This document shows, one piece after another, positions 29,220 to 38,113 of a stretch of DNA of 64,000 bases. The DNA comes from JAFDWR01 sp038216655 (GTDB lineage Bacteria; Armatimonadota; Fimbriimonadia; Fimbriimonadales; Fimbriimonadaceae). The position numbers and the translations under genes are program-made. Numbering within the stretch: position 1 is the stretch's first letter; each line of letters opens with the position of its first letter. Where the stretch lies: assembly GCA_038216655.1 (NCBI GenBank), contig JBBQPZ010000021.1, forward strand, positions 1-64,000. The letters run 5' to 3'. Below the pieces are notes generated by a model. It made no database searches. It saw nothing but the letters and a program-made list of their open reading frames with translations, and had not been told where the DNA came from.

Positions 29220-30451
29220 CGCATCACCTCGACCGGATCGAGGGATGCGGCGCGGCGCGCGGGCATCGTCGCCGCGATCACGGTGGAGACGATCGCCGCC
29301 CCCATCGCGATCAGCACGAGGGTCAGGCTGAGCTGAGTCGGGAAGAGAGCCTGGGGCACAAGCCCGCCTGACTGCGCGCGCTTGAAGTTGCTGAGGAAGA
29401 TGACAAACCCACAGCCAGCGAGAGCGCCCATCGCGGAACCCAAGACCGCAATCCCAAACCCTTCCAGCAGGAACACGCGGAATATCTGGTTGCGCGTCGC
29501 CCCCATGCTCTTGAGAATGCCAATCTCCTTGCTCTTCTGGAGCACGGAAACGATCAGCACGCTGGAGATCGCGAACGCGGCGGCGACGAGGCTGAAGCCA
29601 GAGATCATGAACGCCGCCGCCGACTGCATCGCGAGCGAGGTCGTGAACTGCGGGTACTGGCGCGTCCACGACTTGATCTTGTAGGGCATCAGCGGAGAGA
29701 TTTCGTCGGCGACCATATCGGCGTGGAATAGGTCGTCCGCCTTGACGAGGATCGATTTGACGGAAGTGCCGGTGCGGTACAGACTCTGGGCCGCCCGCAA
29801 CGTGATGTAGGTGGTGTAGAGCTCCTGGTCCGAGCCGTTGTCGTAGATGCCGACGATTTTGAAGGCGGTCGAGACGCCTTGATTCGATGCTAGACGGATA
29901 TGGTCGCCCAGGCCCACGCCAAGGTCGATGGCGAGCTTCTTGACCACCACGATTTCGCCCGACGTGAGCCCGACGTAGTGCCCTTCCACGATGTATTTGC
30001 GCACGTTGATCACGCTCGTCAGCCCCACGGGGTCGGCGCCGTAGACGATCACGCCGACCTGCCTGCCGCCCCGGGAGGCGAAAGCTTGGTCGAGCACTGC
30101 GGGGGTCACTTCGACGACATGGGGAAGCCGCTTGATGGACTCGCAGAGCGAAGGCCAGTTGTCGATCAGTTTGTTCTGCGGATTCTGGGCTTCGATTTGG
30201 GAGGCAACGGTCTTTACGTCGCCGAGATGGTTGAGGGGTTGGGGAGTCATCTCAACCGGGTTGACCGTTACTTGGGGAAGTAAGTCAGTCAGCAGCGCGG
30301 TAAACATCTGCCGCAGGCCGAAGATCAGTGACGAGATGAACACGATCACGACAACGCCGGCGGCGACGGTCGAGAGCGTCAGAACCGTCTGCCCTTTCCC
30401 TGCTCGCAAGTGGCGGGCGGCCAGTCGAATCTCGAACCCGAGGCCGCTCAT
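29216..30451 (-). CDS. ABC exporter permease, MacB/FtsX family
   Basis: 411 residues. One membrane helix at the N-terminus (residues 25-48), a large periplasmic MacB-PCD domain (about 50-270) and three C-terminal helices (about 275-405), the FtsX layout. The family moves lipoproteins, peptides or antibiotics outward by a mechanotransmission cycle. The start overlaps the adaptor stop (ATGA at 30448-30451), and its stop overlaps the ATPase ATG. With the HlyD-like adaptor it makes a MacAB-like system. No outer-membrane TolC is nearby. Confidence 0.92.
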   Translation of the reverse strand: MSGLGFEIRLAARHLRAGKGQTVLTLSTVAAGVVVIVFISSLIFGLRQMFTALLTDLLPQVTVNPVEMTPQPLNHLGDVKTVASQIEAQNPQNKLIDNWPSLCESIKRLPHVVEVTPAVLDQAFASRGGRQVGVIVYGADPVGLTSVINVRKYIVEGHYVGLTSGEIVVVKKLAIDLGVGLGDHIRLASNQGVSTAFKIVGIYDNGSDQELYTTYITLRAAQSLYRTGTSVKSILVKADDLFHADMVADEISPLMPYKIKSWTRQYPQFTTSLAMQSAAAFMISGFSLVAAAFAISSVLIVSVLQKSKEIGILKSMGATRNQIFRVFLLEGFGIAVLGSAMGALAGCGFVIFLSNFKRAQSGGLVPQALFPTQLSLTLVLIAMGAAIVSTVIAATMPARRAASLDPVEVMR

Positions 30452-31995
30452 TTTGCCTTCACGCGCATGCTGTCCGCAATTTGGTACGAGTTCTGGATGA
30501 CCGGGTCGTCAGGTTTGAGCCCTTCGATGACGGTGATCTTGTCTCCGACGAGCAAGCCTAAGAGCACGGGTCGCGCGACGGCATGCCCGTCACGCAACAC
30601 GTAGAGCAATGTTTGATCGCCTTGTCGCTGGACCGCGGCGCTCGGCACGAGCAGGCGTTCGACCTTTTCCGCGGTTACGACGTTTACGTTTAGCGTCTGC
30701 CCGGGATGGAGCCAGGGTGCGGGTTGGTCGGTGACGACATAGACCTCGAGGGTTCCGCGTTGGGCGTCGATCTGGGAGCCGAGCCGATCGACGTGACCGG
30801 CCACGTCTTTGAACTGGCCCGACGGGGTGGCGACAAGGGCGCGCTGTCCAACGCGGACATCTCGTAGGTTGGCCTCATCGAGGTCGAGCTTGATCTCGAG
30901 TCGACCGGTTTGGACCAGCCTGACGACCCCAGTTGCGAGTGGGCTCGACCCGGTCTGGGCGAGAACGGCGGTGATGGTTCCATCGAAGGGAGCGAGCACG
31001 TCGGTGTTGCGGGCCTGCGTAGAGGCGGTCGCGAGGGCCGCCTCCGCTTCCTGGACTCGCTGCGCGGCAACGGCAACATCTTCGGACCGGGGGCGACTTG
31101 AGAGGGTGCGAGCGTCGCTCTGGGCGGCATCCAGTTGGGCCCGGGATGAGGAAACGAGGCTTTGGGCGGCTTCAAGGTCCTTGCCCGATGCCGAGTAAGC
31201 GTCCTTGGCTACGGAGATCGACAGGTTCGCCGAGGCGAACGCCTGCTTCGCTGAGGCCACGTCTTGGACGGCGAGATCGTAGTTGGTCTGAGCCTCGTCG
31301 GCCGAAGCTTGAGGGGCCGCGCCTTGGCGGACAAGGGCGATCTCGCGATCCCGCGACTTTAGGGCGAGGGCAAGTCGCGACTCCGCTTGGGTTTGGGTCG
31401 CCTGCGCCCGGGCGGCCTGCGCTTCCGCCTGATGGATGCTATCGAGCGCTTGCCGCCGGTTGAGGCGCGCGCGCTCGACCAGCGAGATCTGTTGGCTGAT
31501 CCCCGCGTGCGCCTGGTTCACACGCGCCTGCGCGCTGCGGATTTCGGAGGGCATTGGGCGGGCGGAGGCCTGGGCGAGGAGAGCTCGTGAGGTGGCCACC
31601 GCTTGCGTCGCCTGGTCGACCTGCTGCGTCGCCACGTTGTTCTGCACGCGCGCCAAAAGCTGACCGGCGTGCACTACGGCCCCTTCGTCGACGTAGAGCT
31701 GGGTCACGATTCCCTGAACCTGAGCTCCGACGGTGGTCTCTTTATGACCCTGGGCGATGCCTGACGAGGCGATGGTTTCGGCCATCGTGGTCACATCCGG
31801 AGGCGCGACCGCGACTTCAGCCGGGCGCAAACGGAGCCAAGCGACATAAGCGACCCCGATAAGGATCATGAAGCCAATCACCCAACGTGTCGGCCTGAAT
31901 CGTCGCTTCTTCGGGGCGGTGGAGCGCGGCGGCCCCGGGCTTATCTCACCTGGAGCAGGATCGCCTTGCGAAGTCGGAGGCAGGGTGCTCCTCAT
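30448..31995 (-). CDS. HlyD/MacA-type periplasmic adaptor
   Basis: 515 residues. Membrane helix at about 37-55 (TRWVIGFMILIGVAYVAWL), a biotinyl-lipoyl half motif (GAQVQGIVTQLYVDEGAVV), a very long Ala/Gln-rich coiled coil (about 95-300), the second lipoyl half (VLAPFDGTITAVLAQTGS) and the beta-barrel and membrane-proximal domains. The coiled coil is longer than in a typical MacA, so the periplasmic bridge would be tall. I take ATG 31995; a TTG 36 nt upstream is possible. ATGA overlap with the permease. Confidence 0.9.
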   Translation of the reverse strand: MRSTLPPTSQGDPAPGEISPGPPRSTAPKKRRFRPTRWVIGFMILIGVAYVAWLRLRPAEVAVAPPDVTTMAETIASSGIAQGHKETTVGAQVQGIVTQLYVDEGAVVHAGQLLARVQNNVATQQVDQATQAVATSRALLAQASARPMPSEIRSAQARVNQAHAGISQQISLVERARLNRRQALDSIHQAEAQAARAQATQTQAESRLALALKSRDREIALVRQGAAPQASADEAQTNYDLAVQDVASAKQAFASANLSISVAKDAYSASGKDLEAAQSLVSSSRAQLDAAQSDARTLSSRPRSEDVAVAAQRVQEAEAALATASTQARNTDVLAPFDGTITAVLAQTGSSPLATGVVRLVQTGRLEIKLDLDEANLRDVRVGQRALVATPSGQFKDVAGHVDRLGSQIDAQRGTLEVYVVTDQPAPWLHPGQTLNVNVVTAEKVERLLVPSAAVQRQGDQTLLYVLRDGHAVARPVLLGLLVGDKITVIEGLKPDDPVIQNSYQIADSMRVKAK

Positions 31996-32560
31996 TACTT
32001 CGACTGTAGCGCGGCCAATTCCCCTTTTCAAGTCGGGAGTTCGGCGTCATGAGAATGAAGGACGCGATTCCTACGGTTGTAGATACGGGCAACAGTCCAG
32101 CGAATTGAACTCTCACGAACTCACTTCTCACTTTACACTTCGGGCAGGACTATACTACTTATTGTTTGATGGGGAATGGAGAATGGGGATGGTTAACATG
32201 TCTTGTGCGTGGGCAGGGGAATTGTCAACCATCTGCGTGGTGAAATTCCTTGACTTAGGGTTATGCGACATGCGCACAGCTTGCCGGGAAGTGACTCCAA
32301 TTCCTCAAGCAACAACAACTCCGGCCAAGCCGTGGCACACGGAGTCAAACTGATTTTGCAAAGTCCTCCATGTATTGGGTTTTGAAGTGGTTCAGGTGAG
32401 GCAAGGAAGGCACGCGACGATTTCGGAGGCACAGGTTGGAGTCCTCCGCTCCTATCCGGCCACCCCATTCAGTTTGGTCGGCAGTTTGCACCCTCCCGAC
32501 TTCCTCCGCAATGGCATGACTCCGCGGCTAGAGCCTGGAGAGCGGAAGCGAGTGGTCTTA

Positions 32561-32617
32561 GCCTCAGGGCTGGGGCCTGCGTTCGTTCCTGGTCTTTCGG
32601 CAATTTAGGCCTGAGGC
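32561..32617. repeat. 57-bp inverted-repeat unit (RAYT-type), copy 1
   Basis: Starts GCCTCAGG and ends CCTGAGGC, complementary arms 57 bp end to end. The inside (GCGTTCGTTCCTGGTCTTTC in the middle) is almost the same as in the copy at 32776. Same length class and same GCCTC...GAGGC ends as the units around the transposase at 48073. Confidence 0.65.
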
Positions 32618-32709
32618 ATGAGAACCCGCCAGCGTGGCTGCGAATCAATTGTAATCGCGGCGAGTTCATTGGGGGACAGCCAGATATAAATGCCGACCGT
32701 TTCTCGCAT
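32605..32709 (-). pseudogene. Short ORF or gene remnant
   Basis: The open frame from ATG 32709 gives 34 residues with a protein-like look (MRETVGIYIWLSPNEL, ending WRVLMPQA). The frame continues open upstream to a stop at 32773-32775 and includes a plausible VVEWV stretch before the ATG. The last codons and stop lie inside the right arm of the 57-bp repeat unit. Possibly a gene tail captured next to a repeat. No family recognised. Confidence 0.3.
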
Positions 32710-32775
32710 TTCCACCCACTCGACGACATTACTTCCGCGGAGGTTAGAACGCGGGGGAGGGAACGAGTGGTCTTA

Positions 32776-32832
32776 GCCTCACGCCTGGGACTTGCGTTCG
32801 TTCCTGGTCTTTCGCCAATTGAGGCCTGAGGC
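32776..32832. repeat. 57-bp inverted-repeat unit (RAYT-type), copy 2
   Basis: GCCTCACG at the left and CTGAGGC at the right, 57 bp. Near-copy of 32561-32617, with extra GAGGCAT units on its right side. Imperfect arm (one mismatch), otherwise as copy 1. Confidence 0.6.
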
Positions 32833-32930
32833 ATGAGGCATGAGAACCCCCCTGCCCGGTTGAACATCTTAGGACCAGCCCGCGGGGTCGCATGAGAGCT
32901 CACGTGCTTCGCACAGGCACCCGGCGAGAT

Positions 32931-33662
32931 CTACTTCGCGAGCGATACGCGGACGTCGATGCCTTTCTCGTCGCCCTGGTTGTTCTTGAGCGTGAACACC
33001 AGGTCCTGGGGATTGGCCGTCTCGGGGAGGCTGAAGATGACCGGGAAGGTGAGTTGGGCGCCGGGGAGGAGCCACTCGGTTTGGACCGGGCCGCCCTTGT
33101 AGTCGTAGGCGACGGGGGGATGCGAGCCGCCTTCGGTGTCGGCGATCGAGGTCCGGATCTTGGGGTCGTTGATCGCGGTCCAGAGGGTGCGCCGCTCCTT
33201 CACGCCGTTGGCCACGCGGACGGTCAGAACCACGAGCTTGTATCCCTTGGCGGGCTTGATCAGGCGGGTGCGGCTGTCCATCACCATGTTGCCGCTCGGG
33301 TCGTAGCCCTCGGCGTCGGTCTTCATCTGGTAGCTGTCCGGCATATCCACGGTCACCACGGTGAAACGCCACTTGCCGTCGAACAGGGTCTGGCCGACTC
33401 CGCCTTTGAGCCCGGCGATCTGGTTCGCACCGCCGGATTTCGCGAGCTCGTACTTGCCGTCGCCGCGCTTGACGAGGGTGAGGTCGAGGGCTTTGGCGAC
33501 GTCGGAGAGGCGGACGTATGCGCTGCCGTTGATCATCCGCACATCGGCCTGCGTGCTATTGCCGTTGATGATCAGCGTGTCGCGCAGGACCACCGCCATC
33601 GCGGTCACTCCCAGGCCTGCCGCCGCCAACAAAACAAGTCCCTTTCCGTTCAACTGAATCAT
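32931..33662 (-). CDS. Exported protein with copper-amine-oxidase-like N-domain, unknown
   Basis: 243 residues. Signal peptide or anchor (residues 7-26), then a stretch like the copper amine oxidase N-domain seen in many Gram-positive and Armatimonadota surface proteins (VRMINGSAYVRLSDVAKALD), then a DUF4352-like beta-sandwich (KLVVLTVRVANGVKERRTLW). Probably a periplasmic or surface protein; no enzymatic motif. TATACT lies 8 nt before the ATG and no Shine-Dalgarno is present, which fits a leaderless start. Confidence 0.75.
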   Translation of the reverse strand: MIQLNGKGLVLLAAAGLGVTAMAVVLRDTLIINGNSTQADVRMINGSAYVRLSDVAKALDLTLVKRGDGKYELAKSGGANQIAGLKGGVGQTLFDGKWRFTVVTVDMPDSYQMKTDAEGYDPSGNMVMDSRTRLIKPAKGYKLVVLTVRVANGVKERRTLWTAINDPKIRTSIADTEGGSHPPVAYDYKGGPVQTEWLLPGAQLTFPVIFSLPETANPQDLVFTLKNNQGDEKGIDVRVSLAK

Positions 33663-33866
33663 AACTTGCTAGTATAAGCGCGGCCAGGTCAAATCCCCGT
33701 ACTGTCAGGGAAAACCATGACGTCCAAACGACGGACCAGGGTGGTACAACGGTGACTCTGGGGCGCGACAACGCTTGGAGTCTCTATGCAGCGACCACTT
33801 GAGTCACTCGATGAGCCCTCCCCAGGCGATTGAGCCTTGTCGGGCCAGCCTGCTATCCTTCAAAGG

Positions 33867-34490
33867 ATGCTGCTGCTGGCCCTGACCCTTTCGACGACGC
33901 TCCACGCTCCGCTTGACGAGCAGTCAAACACTTACGCGATCGAGGAGTCGATCTTCACCTCGCGGCACGGCTCCATCGTGATGTCCGGCGAGGAGTGGCG
34001 ACACATCGAGAAGCCGGTCAATGGCAAGCGCCCGGTCGAGATTCGGTTCAAAGTGGAGATTAAGTCGCGGGCGTTCACGGTCAAGGACGGCGAGAAGTGG
34101 GCGGCGGGCGAACTCAACGAACTACGCCAACCCGACAAGGGGACGCTCGACGACCGGAACCGGCTGATCGAGGACGGGGAGATTGCGGCGGAGGCGTTTC
34201 CGATCCTGCCGATCGGGCCGGTGGCGGTAGGGGCGCAATGGAGCGTGGATGTGAACGGCTTCACCGCGCATTACACGCTCCACGCGGTGACCGGCGGGAT
34301 CGCCAACATCACCACCGAGGTGGATACCAATTCACGCGCGGGGTCGCTCAAGCGGAGCGGCTACTGGAAGATCGAGATCGCCTCGGGCCGGCTGCTGTCT
34401 TGGAACCTCCGCTCGGAAGCGAAGGACCTCCACGGCAGCCGGGAGACGATCAACAGCTCGGGGGTTCTTAAAACTCCCATTCCGCGATGA
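33867..34490 (+). CDS. Exported protein of unknown function
   Basis: 207 residues. Signal peptide (MLLLALTLSTTLHAPL) and a beta-strand-rich body (IEIASGRLLSWNLRSEAKD at the end) that looks like a periplasmic substrate- or lipid-binding sheet. No motif recognised. The ATG at 33867 has TATCCT 7 nt upstream and no Shine-Dalgarno; the frame stays open 10 codons further up, which I reject. Its 3' end overlaps the converging barrel gene by 23 nt. Confidence 0.75.
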   Translation: MLLLALTLSTTLHAPLDEQSNTYAIEESIFTSRHGSIVMSGEEWRHIEKPVNGKRPVEIRFKVEIKSRAFTVKDGEKWAAGELNELRQPDKGTLDDRNRLIEDGEIAAEAFPILPIGPVAVGAQWSVDVNGFTAHYTLHAVTGGIANITTEVDTNSRAGSLKRSGYWKIEIASGRLLSWNLRSEAKDLHGSRETINSSGVLKTPIPR

Positions 34491-35220
34491 TGCGGAAGCC
34501 GTCGGTGTTGAAGTGTCGGTCGTTCGCTCCGAAGTAGTAGTGAGCGATGATGTTGAAGTGCTCGTCTTTCTCGAAGGCGATCGTGGGACCGACGGCAAGC
34601 ATGTTCGACTCAAGGTCCCAACGCGCTTCGAAGCCGCCGCGAAGGCCGATCTTGTAGCCACGACTCTTCTCGGTGACGAGCTTCTGCAGCGGGCGAACGT
34701 AACCGAAGTCGATTTCGCTCTGCTTGGCCTTGTCGAACTTCGTCTGCTGCCCCTTGATGAGGTTCAGCGAGAAGTCCTCGCCCTTCGGCGTGAAGTAGGA
34801 GAGCACGAACTTGACGCGCGCGGTCGGCGACTCCTCGGTGTCGAACGGGTTTTCGTATTCGACGTTGAGCGCGGGCAGGATCTGGTTCATCTTCGCGTTG
34901 CCGAAGTTGAAGCGAAGTTCGATGTCGAACCCGTCCAGGTGCAGCCGCTCAGCGTCCTGCTGGTGCCATTCGATGCCGGGCTCGATCGCGAAGTGATCGG
35001 TCACGCCGTGCTCGAACTCGACCTCGTGGATCATCTCGTTGTTGCGGTTGTTGTGGGTGAGCCGGTACTCCATCTCGTTCTCACCTTTGAACGGGAGATA
35101 CCAGTCGCGCAGGAACACGAAGTCGCGGTGATGAGCTTCCGCACGGCGCACGCCGAGACCGAAGAAACAGAAACAAAGCGTCGCACTCAGGACGACGCTC
35201 CTCATGAAATGGGATGGCAA
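34468..35220 (-). CDS. Outer-membrane beta-barrel candidate
   Basis: 250 residues. Signal peptide (VVLSATLCFCFFGLG, cleavage after AEA) and alternating hydrophobic strands with many aromatic residues (FAIEPGIEWHQQDAERLHLD, FRIIAEWEF). The chain ends in Phe, as outer-membrane proteins do for BAM recognition. Role unknown; could be a porin-like or transport barrel. TTG 35220 is chosen because AGGAGG lies 7 nt upstream; the ATG 15 nt in is too far from it. TATAAT occurs at 35253-35258 on this strand. Confidence 0.75.
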   Translation of the reverse strand: MPSHFMRSVVLSATLCFCFFGLGVRRAEAHHRDFVFLRDWYLPFKGENEMEYRLTHNNRNNEMIHEVEFEHGVTDHFAIEPGIEWHQQDAERLHLDGFDIELRFNFGNAKMNQILPALNVEYENPFDTEESPTARVKFVLSYFTPKGEDFSLNLIKGQQTKFDKAKQSEIDFGYVRPLQKLVTEKSRGYKIGLRGGFEARWDLESNMLAVGPTIAFEKDEHFNIIAHYYFGANDRHFNTDGFRIIAEWEF

Positions 35221-35346
35221 GGTTTTCCTCCTACCGAAAACGATGCTGATTATACGGGAGAAGGAGTGATTTGATTACCCGCAATCGCCGGGGTTAGCAC
35301 AGACGCCTGAACCCCCCGCACCTCCGAACAAACGCTCAGCCAGCCC

Positions 35347-36459
35347 TTATGGCCAGACGCCGGGGAGCTTTAGGTTGTAAGCCTCCACCGGATTGTCCCG
35401 CACTAGCGGATCAAAGGCGAAGTTGGCCGAGTCGCCAAGGGAGACATTATTGGCCACCACTCCCCCGGTGAGGTAGCGCTTGACCCGCGAGTTCGACACG
35501 GTAAACGTGCCCCCCGCATAGATGTACGCGCTGACATGGACGGCCGAGGCGGCGATCGTGACGTTCCCGACCGCGATGATGACCAGGTGATTGCCGATCC
35601 CGGTGGTCACGTCGCCGGTGATCGTGATGTTCTTCCTGGAAAAGATGACCCCGGTTCCCGAAAATGCACCACTGATGCTCAAATTATCGCTGCAGTAGTA
35701 GAGCGGGTAGCCGTTCGCGTCGGGGCTCAGAAATGTGTAGCCATTAAGGACGGTGTCTCCGATCTTGGTGACGCCCGCCGCGTTCTTGTAATCGGAGTCC
35801 GTGATCCCGGGGAAGGTAATGGATGCTGCGCCCGAGGTCCTTTGGCCGTCGACATTCATATTTGAGGGAACGATCAGGCCGGTCGCGGTCAGGTCGCCCG
35901 CGATGTGAGTGCTCGCGTTGAGCAAGGTCAGGGTTCCCCCCACCCACATGCTTCCTTCGAGCCCGGGAGAGCCCGTGGTGACGGCGCTGCTTAACGAGGC
36001 CAGCGCGCTATCGGAATACAGAGCGTACTGCCAGACCGTGGAGATGCGGCCGCGTCCGATCACGCGCTGCAGGCGGTAAGCCGAGCCCCGGTAGGAGACC
36101 GTCCCCGCGACCAAGAGAGTCGGAGCCGTCGTAGTAATCGAAATCCCCAGCAGATTAAAGCTCTGACCGCTCACATCCGTAATCTGCAGGGCGCTGTCGC
36201 ACGAGCCAATGTGGAGGTTCAAACTTTGCGGAGGGCGGAGGACTCCCCGCGCCGCCATGTCTCGCACGACGTCGACATCGCCCTCGAACGCGTTCTGAAC
36301 GATTCGATTGGCTTCCAATCTAGTTTGCTTCGTGCGCAAAGCGCCCGACAGGCTGATCATGGCGATCGCAAGCGCGGCCGTTGACACGGTCATGATCATT
36401 GCGAAGACGGCGGCGCTGCCTTGTGTAAGGCTACGCTTCTTACGTCGAGACCCGCCCAT
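35347..36459 (-). CDS. Pilus-assembly-like exported protein
   Basis: 371 residues. Basic start (GGSRRKKRSLTQGSAAVFAMI), one hydrophobic helix (about 15-40), a PilX-like amphipathic stretch (RTKQTRLEANRIVQNAF), then repeated beta-helix-like units (GSMWVGGTLTLLNASTHIAG, ITITGDVTTGIGNHLVIIAV). The N-terminal QGSAAVFAMIM resembles the flp/Tad-type or PilX class of pilin-like proteins. Function inferred only: a minor pilin or polymer-forming envelope protein. ATG 36459 follows GGAG closely; an upstream frame extension has no support. Confidence 0.7.
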   Translation of the reverse strand: MGGSRRKKRSLTQGSAAVFAMIMTVSTAALAIAMISLSGALRTKQTRLEANRIVQNAFEGDVDVVRDMAARGVLRPPQSLNLHIGSCDSALQITDVSGQSFNLLGISITTTAPTLLVAGTVSYRGSAYRLQRVIGRGRISTVWQYALYSDSALASLSSAVTTGSPGLEGSMWVGGTLTLLNASTHIAGDLTATGLIVPSNMNVDGQRTSGAASITFPGITDSDYKNAAGVTKIGDTVLNGYTFLSPDANGYPLYYCSDNLSISGAFSGTGVIFSRKNITITGDVTTGIGNHLVIIAVGNVTIAASAVHVSAYIYAGGTFTVSNSRVKRYLTGGVVANNVSLGDSANFAFDPLVRDNPVEAYNLKLPGVWP

Positions 36460-36512
36460 ACTCCATTCTCGGCAGGTAATTGTACGTTCCTCTGTTGAAG
36501 TAGAAGTTGGGA

Positions 36513-36580
36513 GCCTCTCAGGAGGCTGGGAAGTCAACCAACGTTCCGGAGGCACAGGTTGGAAAACCTGCGCTCTTATT
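36513..36580 (+). repeat. REP-like palindromic repeat, family A, copy 2
   Basis: CAGGTTGGAAAACCTG at 36555-36570 is identical to 41-56. Upstream, GCCTC-TCAG-GAGGC (36513-36526) forms a small hairpin, and AAGTCAACC (36531-36539) is shared with copy 1. Confidence 0.75.
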
Positions 36581-36642
36581 GGGACCGCTGGCCTTTCAGA
36601 TTGCGCGGTGAGGGCTCCTAGACGTTTCGGAAGGTGGGTGCC

Positions 36643-37986
36643 TCACTCGGAGCCTTGAGTCGTGCGCTTTCTAACGAGGTTCAGGGTGACGAGTCCCATG
36701 CAAAGGTAGAGGAACCAATCGCCCGCGTATGCGTAGAGCGTCCAATGGTGCGTCGGGCGTATTCCGGCGGTGATCACTTCTTCGGTGCCAGATCGGCCCT
36801 CGGCGAGGACCAACCCGTGTCCGTCGAGGATTTGGGAGTAGGCACTGACATCCGCGCGAATGATCGGGACTCCGGTCTCGGCGGCTCGGAACGCGGTGTA
36901 GGCGGCATGCAACGACTGAACCGTGCCATACGGCGCGCGCGGGTCTTTGGTAGGAAGGGCGATGAGATCGACGTCGAGTCGGCCAGCTTCGCGAAGGGTT
37001 TCCGGGTAGCAGGAATCAAAGCAGATGCCGAACCCGAGGTGGTGCCCCTCCCACGGCACGGCCACGGGGTGATCTCCCGGAGTGTGGGCGCTTCGCTCAG
37101 ACCCGAATGGGCGTCGCTTGGCGTATCGCGTGGACTCGCCGTCGGGGGTGATCAGCGAGACGCAATTGTGGGGCAGCGGGCTGAAGTCATCGAGGAAGCC
37201 AGCGACGAACGCAGGTTGGCCGGGAAGTTGGGCGAGTGATCGCAAAGCGGTGGTATCCCCGTGGGGCGCGAGCGTACTTGCGCTTCCTTCGGGCCAGACC
37301 GCGAGCGAGGCTCCTCGTTGAGCTGCTTCGGCGTCGAGCCGCGCGAAGGTGACCGCATCGTGGGCCTCAGACTGAACGGCGGCGACTCGCAAGTCACCAG
37401 GTTCAGGCTTCCAGCAGAAGGGACCGACGGCGATTGTAGTGACGAGGATTGGCGCCGGAGCGAGGAGTCGTCGAAGGTTCCCGGTCCGCCACGCCCACGC
37501 GACGGCCAGGTTGGACAGCCACACCAAATACGAGACGCCCCAGATCCCGGTAACGCTTGCGAGGGCAAGCATCGTCGGAACTCGCGACTGGGTCAAGGCA
37601 AGGTGCCCTGGAAGGTAAATCAGGAGGAGCGCCTCGAAGCAGACCGACGCCGCGGCGAGAATGAAGAGTCGTGCACCAGCCGACGACTGTTCTAGGCCCC
37701 AGACGCCGAACGTGAGGCCAACCGCGAGGCCAAAGAGTCCGAACCCGGCGAACACCCAACCCGACTCGCCGTCGAGCAGGCTCGGACGATAGAAGATGCC
37801 GGAGCGGGAAACGAGGGCGGCTAGCCCGAGCACCGTAATTCCGATCGCGAAAGCCCGCCAGAACCCGCGGCCGTGGGCGACGCCGAGGGCAGGAGCAAGG
37901 GCGATCCAAGCGAACCAGTGCAGGCCGGACGGCGGTAGCGCGAGGACCATCAAGATGGCCGATGAGACGATCGCGAGCGGTATCAC
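36643..37986 (-). CDS. Apolipoprotein N-acyltransferase-like, nitrilase superfamily
   Basis: About 447 residues. Hydrophobic N-half (about seven helices; LALPPSGLHWFAWIALAPAL is the Lnt-type start) and a C-terminal nitrilase domain with the Glu-Lys-Cys triad: WPEGS (Glu), YAKRRPFG (Lys), GICFDSCYPE (Cys). Lnt adds the third acyl chain to lipoproteins; this protein is divergent, and a different amide-forming or hydrolytic role is possible. The start is uncertain. GTG 37986 puts the first helix right at the N-terminus and is just below a 14-bp palindrome. An ATG at 38079 is the alternative and would add 31 residues of no conserved sequence. Confidence 0.75.
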   Translation of the reverse strand: MIPLAIVSSAILMVLALPPSGLHWFAWIALAPALGVAHGRGFWRAFAIGITVLGLAALVSRSGIFYRPSLLDGESGWVFAGFGLFGLAVGLTFGVWGLEQSSAGARLFILAAASVCFEALLLIYLPGHLALTQSRVPTMLALASVTGIWGVSYLVWLSNLAVAWAWRTGNLRRLLAPAPILVTTIAVGPFCWKPEPGDLRVAAVQSEAHDAVTFARLDAEAAQRGASLAVWPEGSASTLAPHGDTTALRSLAQLPGQPAFVAGFLDDFSPLPHNCVSLITPDGESTRYAKRRPFGSERSAHTPGDHPVAVPWEGHHLGFGICFDSCYPETLREAGRLDVDLIALPTKDPRAPYGTVQSLHAAYTAFRAAETGVPIIRADVSAYSQILDGHGLVLAEGRSGTEEVITAGIRPTHHWTLYAYAGDWFLYLCMGLVTLNLVRKRTTQGSE

Positions 37987-37993
37987 GTTGTCT

Positions 37994-38007
37994 GGGCAAC
38001 GTTGCCC
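37994..38007. promoter_or_regulatory. 14-bp perfect palindrome in divergent promoter region
   Basis: GGGCAACGTTGCCC is self-complementary. It lies 8-21 nt before the Lnt-like GTG and about 105 nt before the ATG at 38114, so a bound repressor could serve one or both genes. Confidence 0.45.
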
Positions 38008-38113
38008 ATGCCCGCCGGGTGCCGTGATGGGTCTATCGCCCCGACGGATCCGAAATCCGCTGGGGCAACTTGCTCCCATAACGAATTGCCTTCGTCCGTC
38101 AAAGGAGACGTCA

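Larger units (their letters stand above)
31996..32930. other. Repeat-rich intergenic region
   Basis: About 935 nt between the exporter operon and 32931-33662. It holds a degenerate family A repeat (about 32420-32455), two 57-bp inverted-repeat units (32561-32617 and 32776-32832), a short ORF remnant (32605-32709 minus) and the ACGAACTCAC repeat (about 32114-32136). The first 300 nt are AT-richer than the rest of the window. No full gene is seen. Confidence 0.6.

Noticed and set aside
32469..32903. A 144-codon minus frame in the repeat region
   Set aside because: It runs through two repeat units and shows no protein-like pattern; only the short remnant at 32605-32709 in another frame does.
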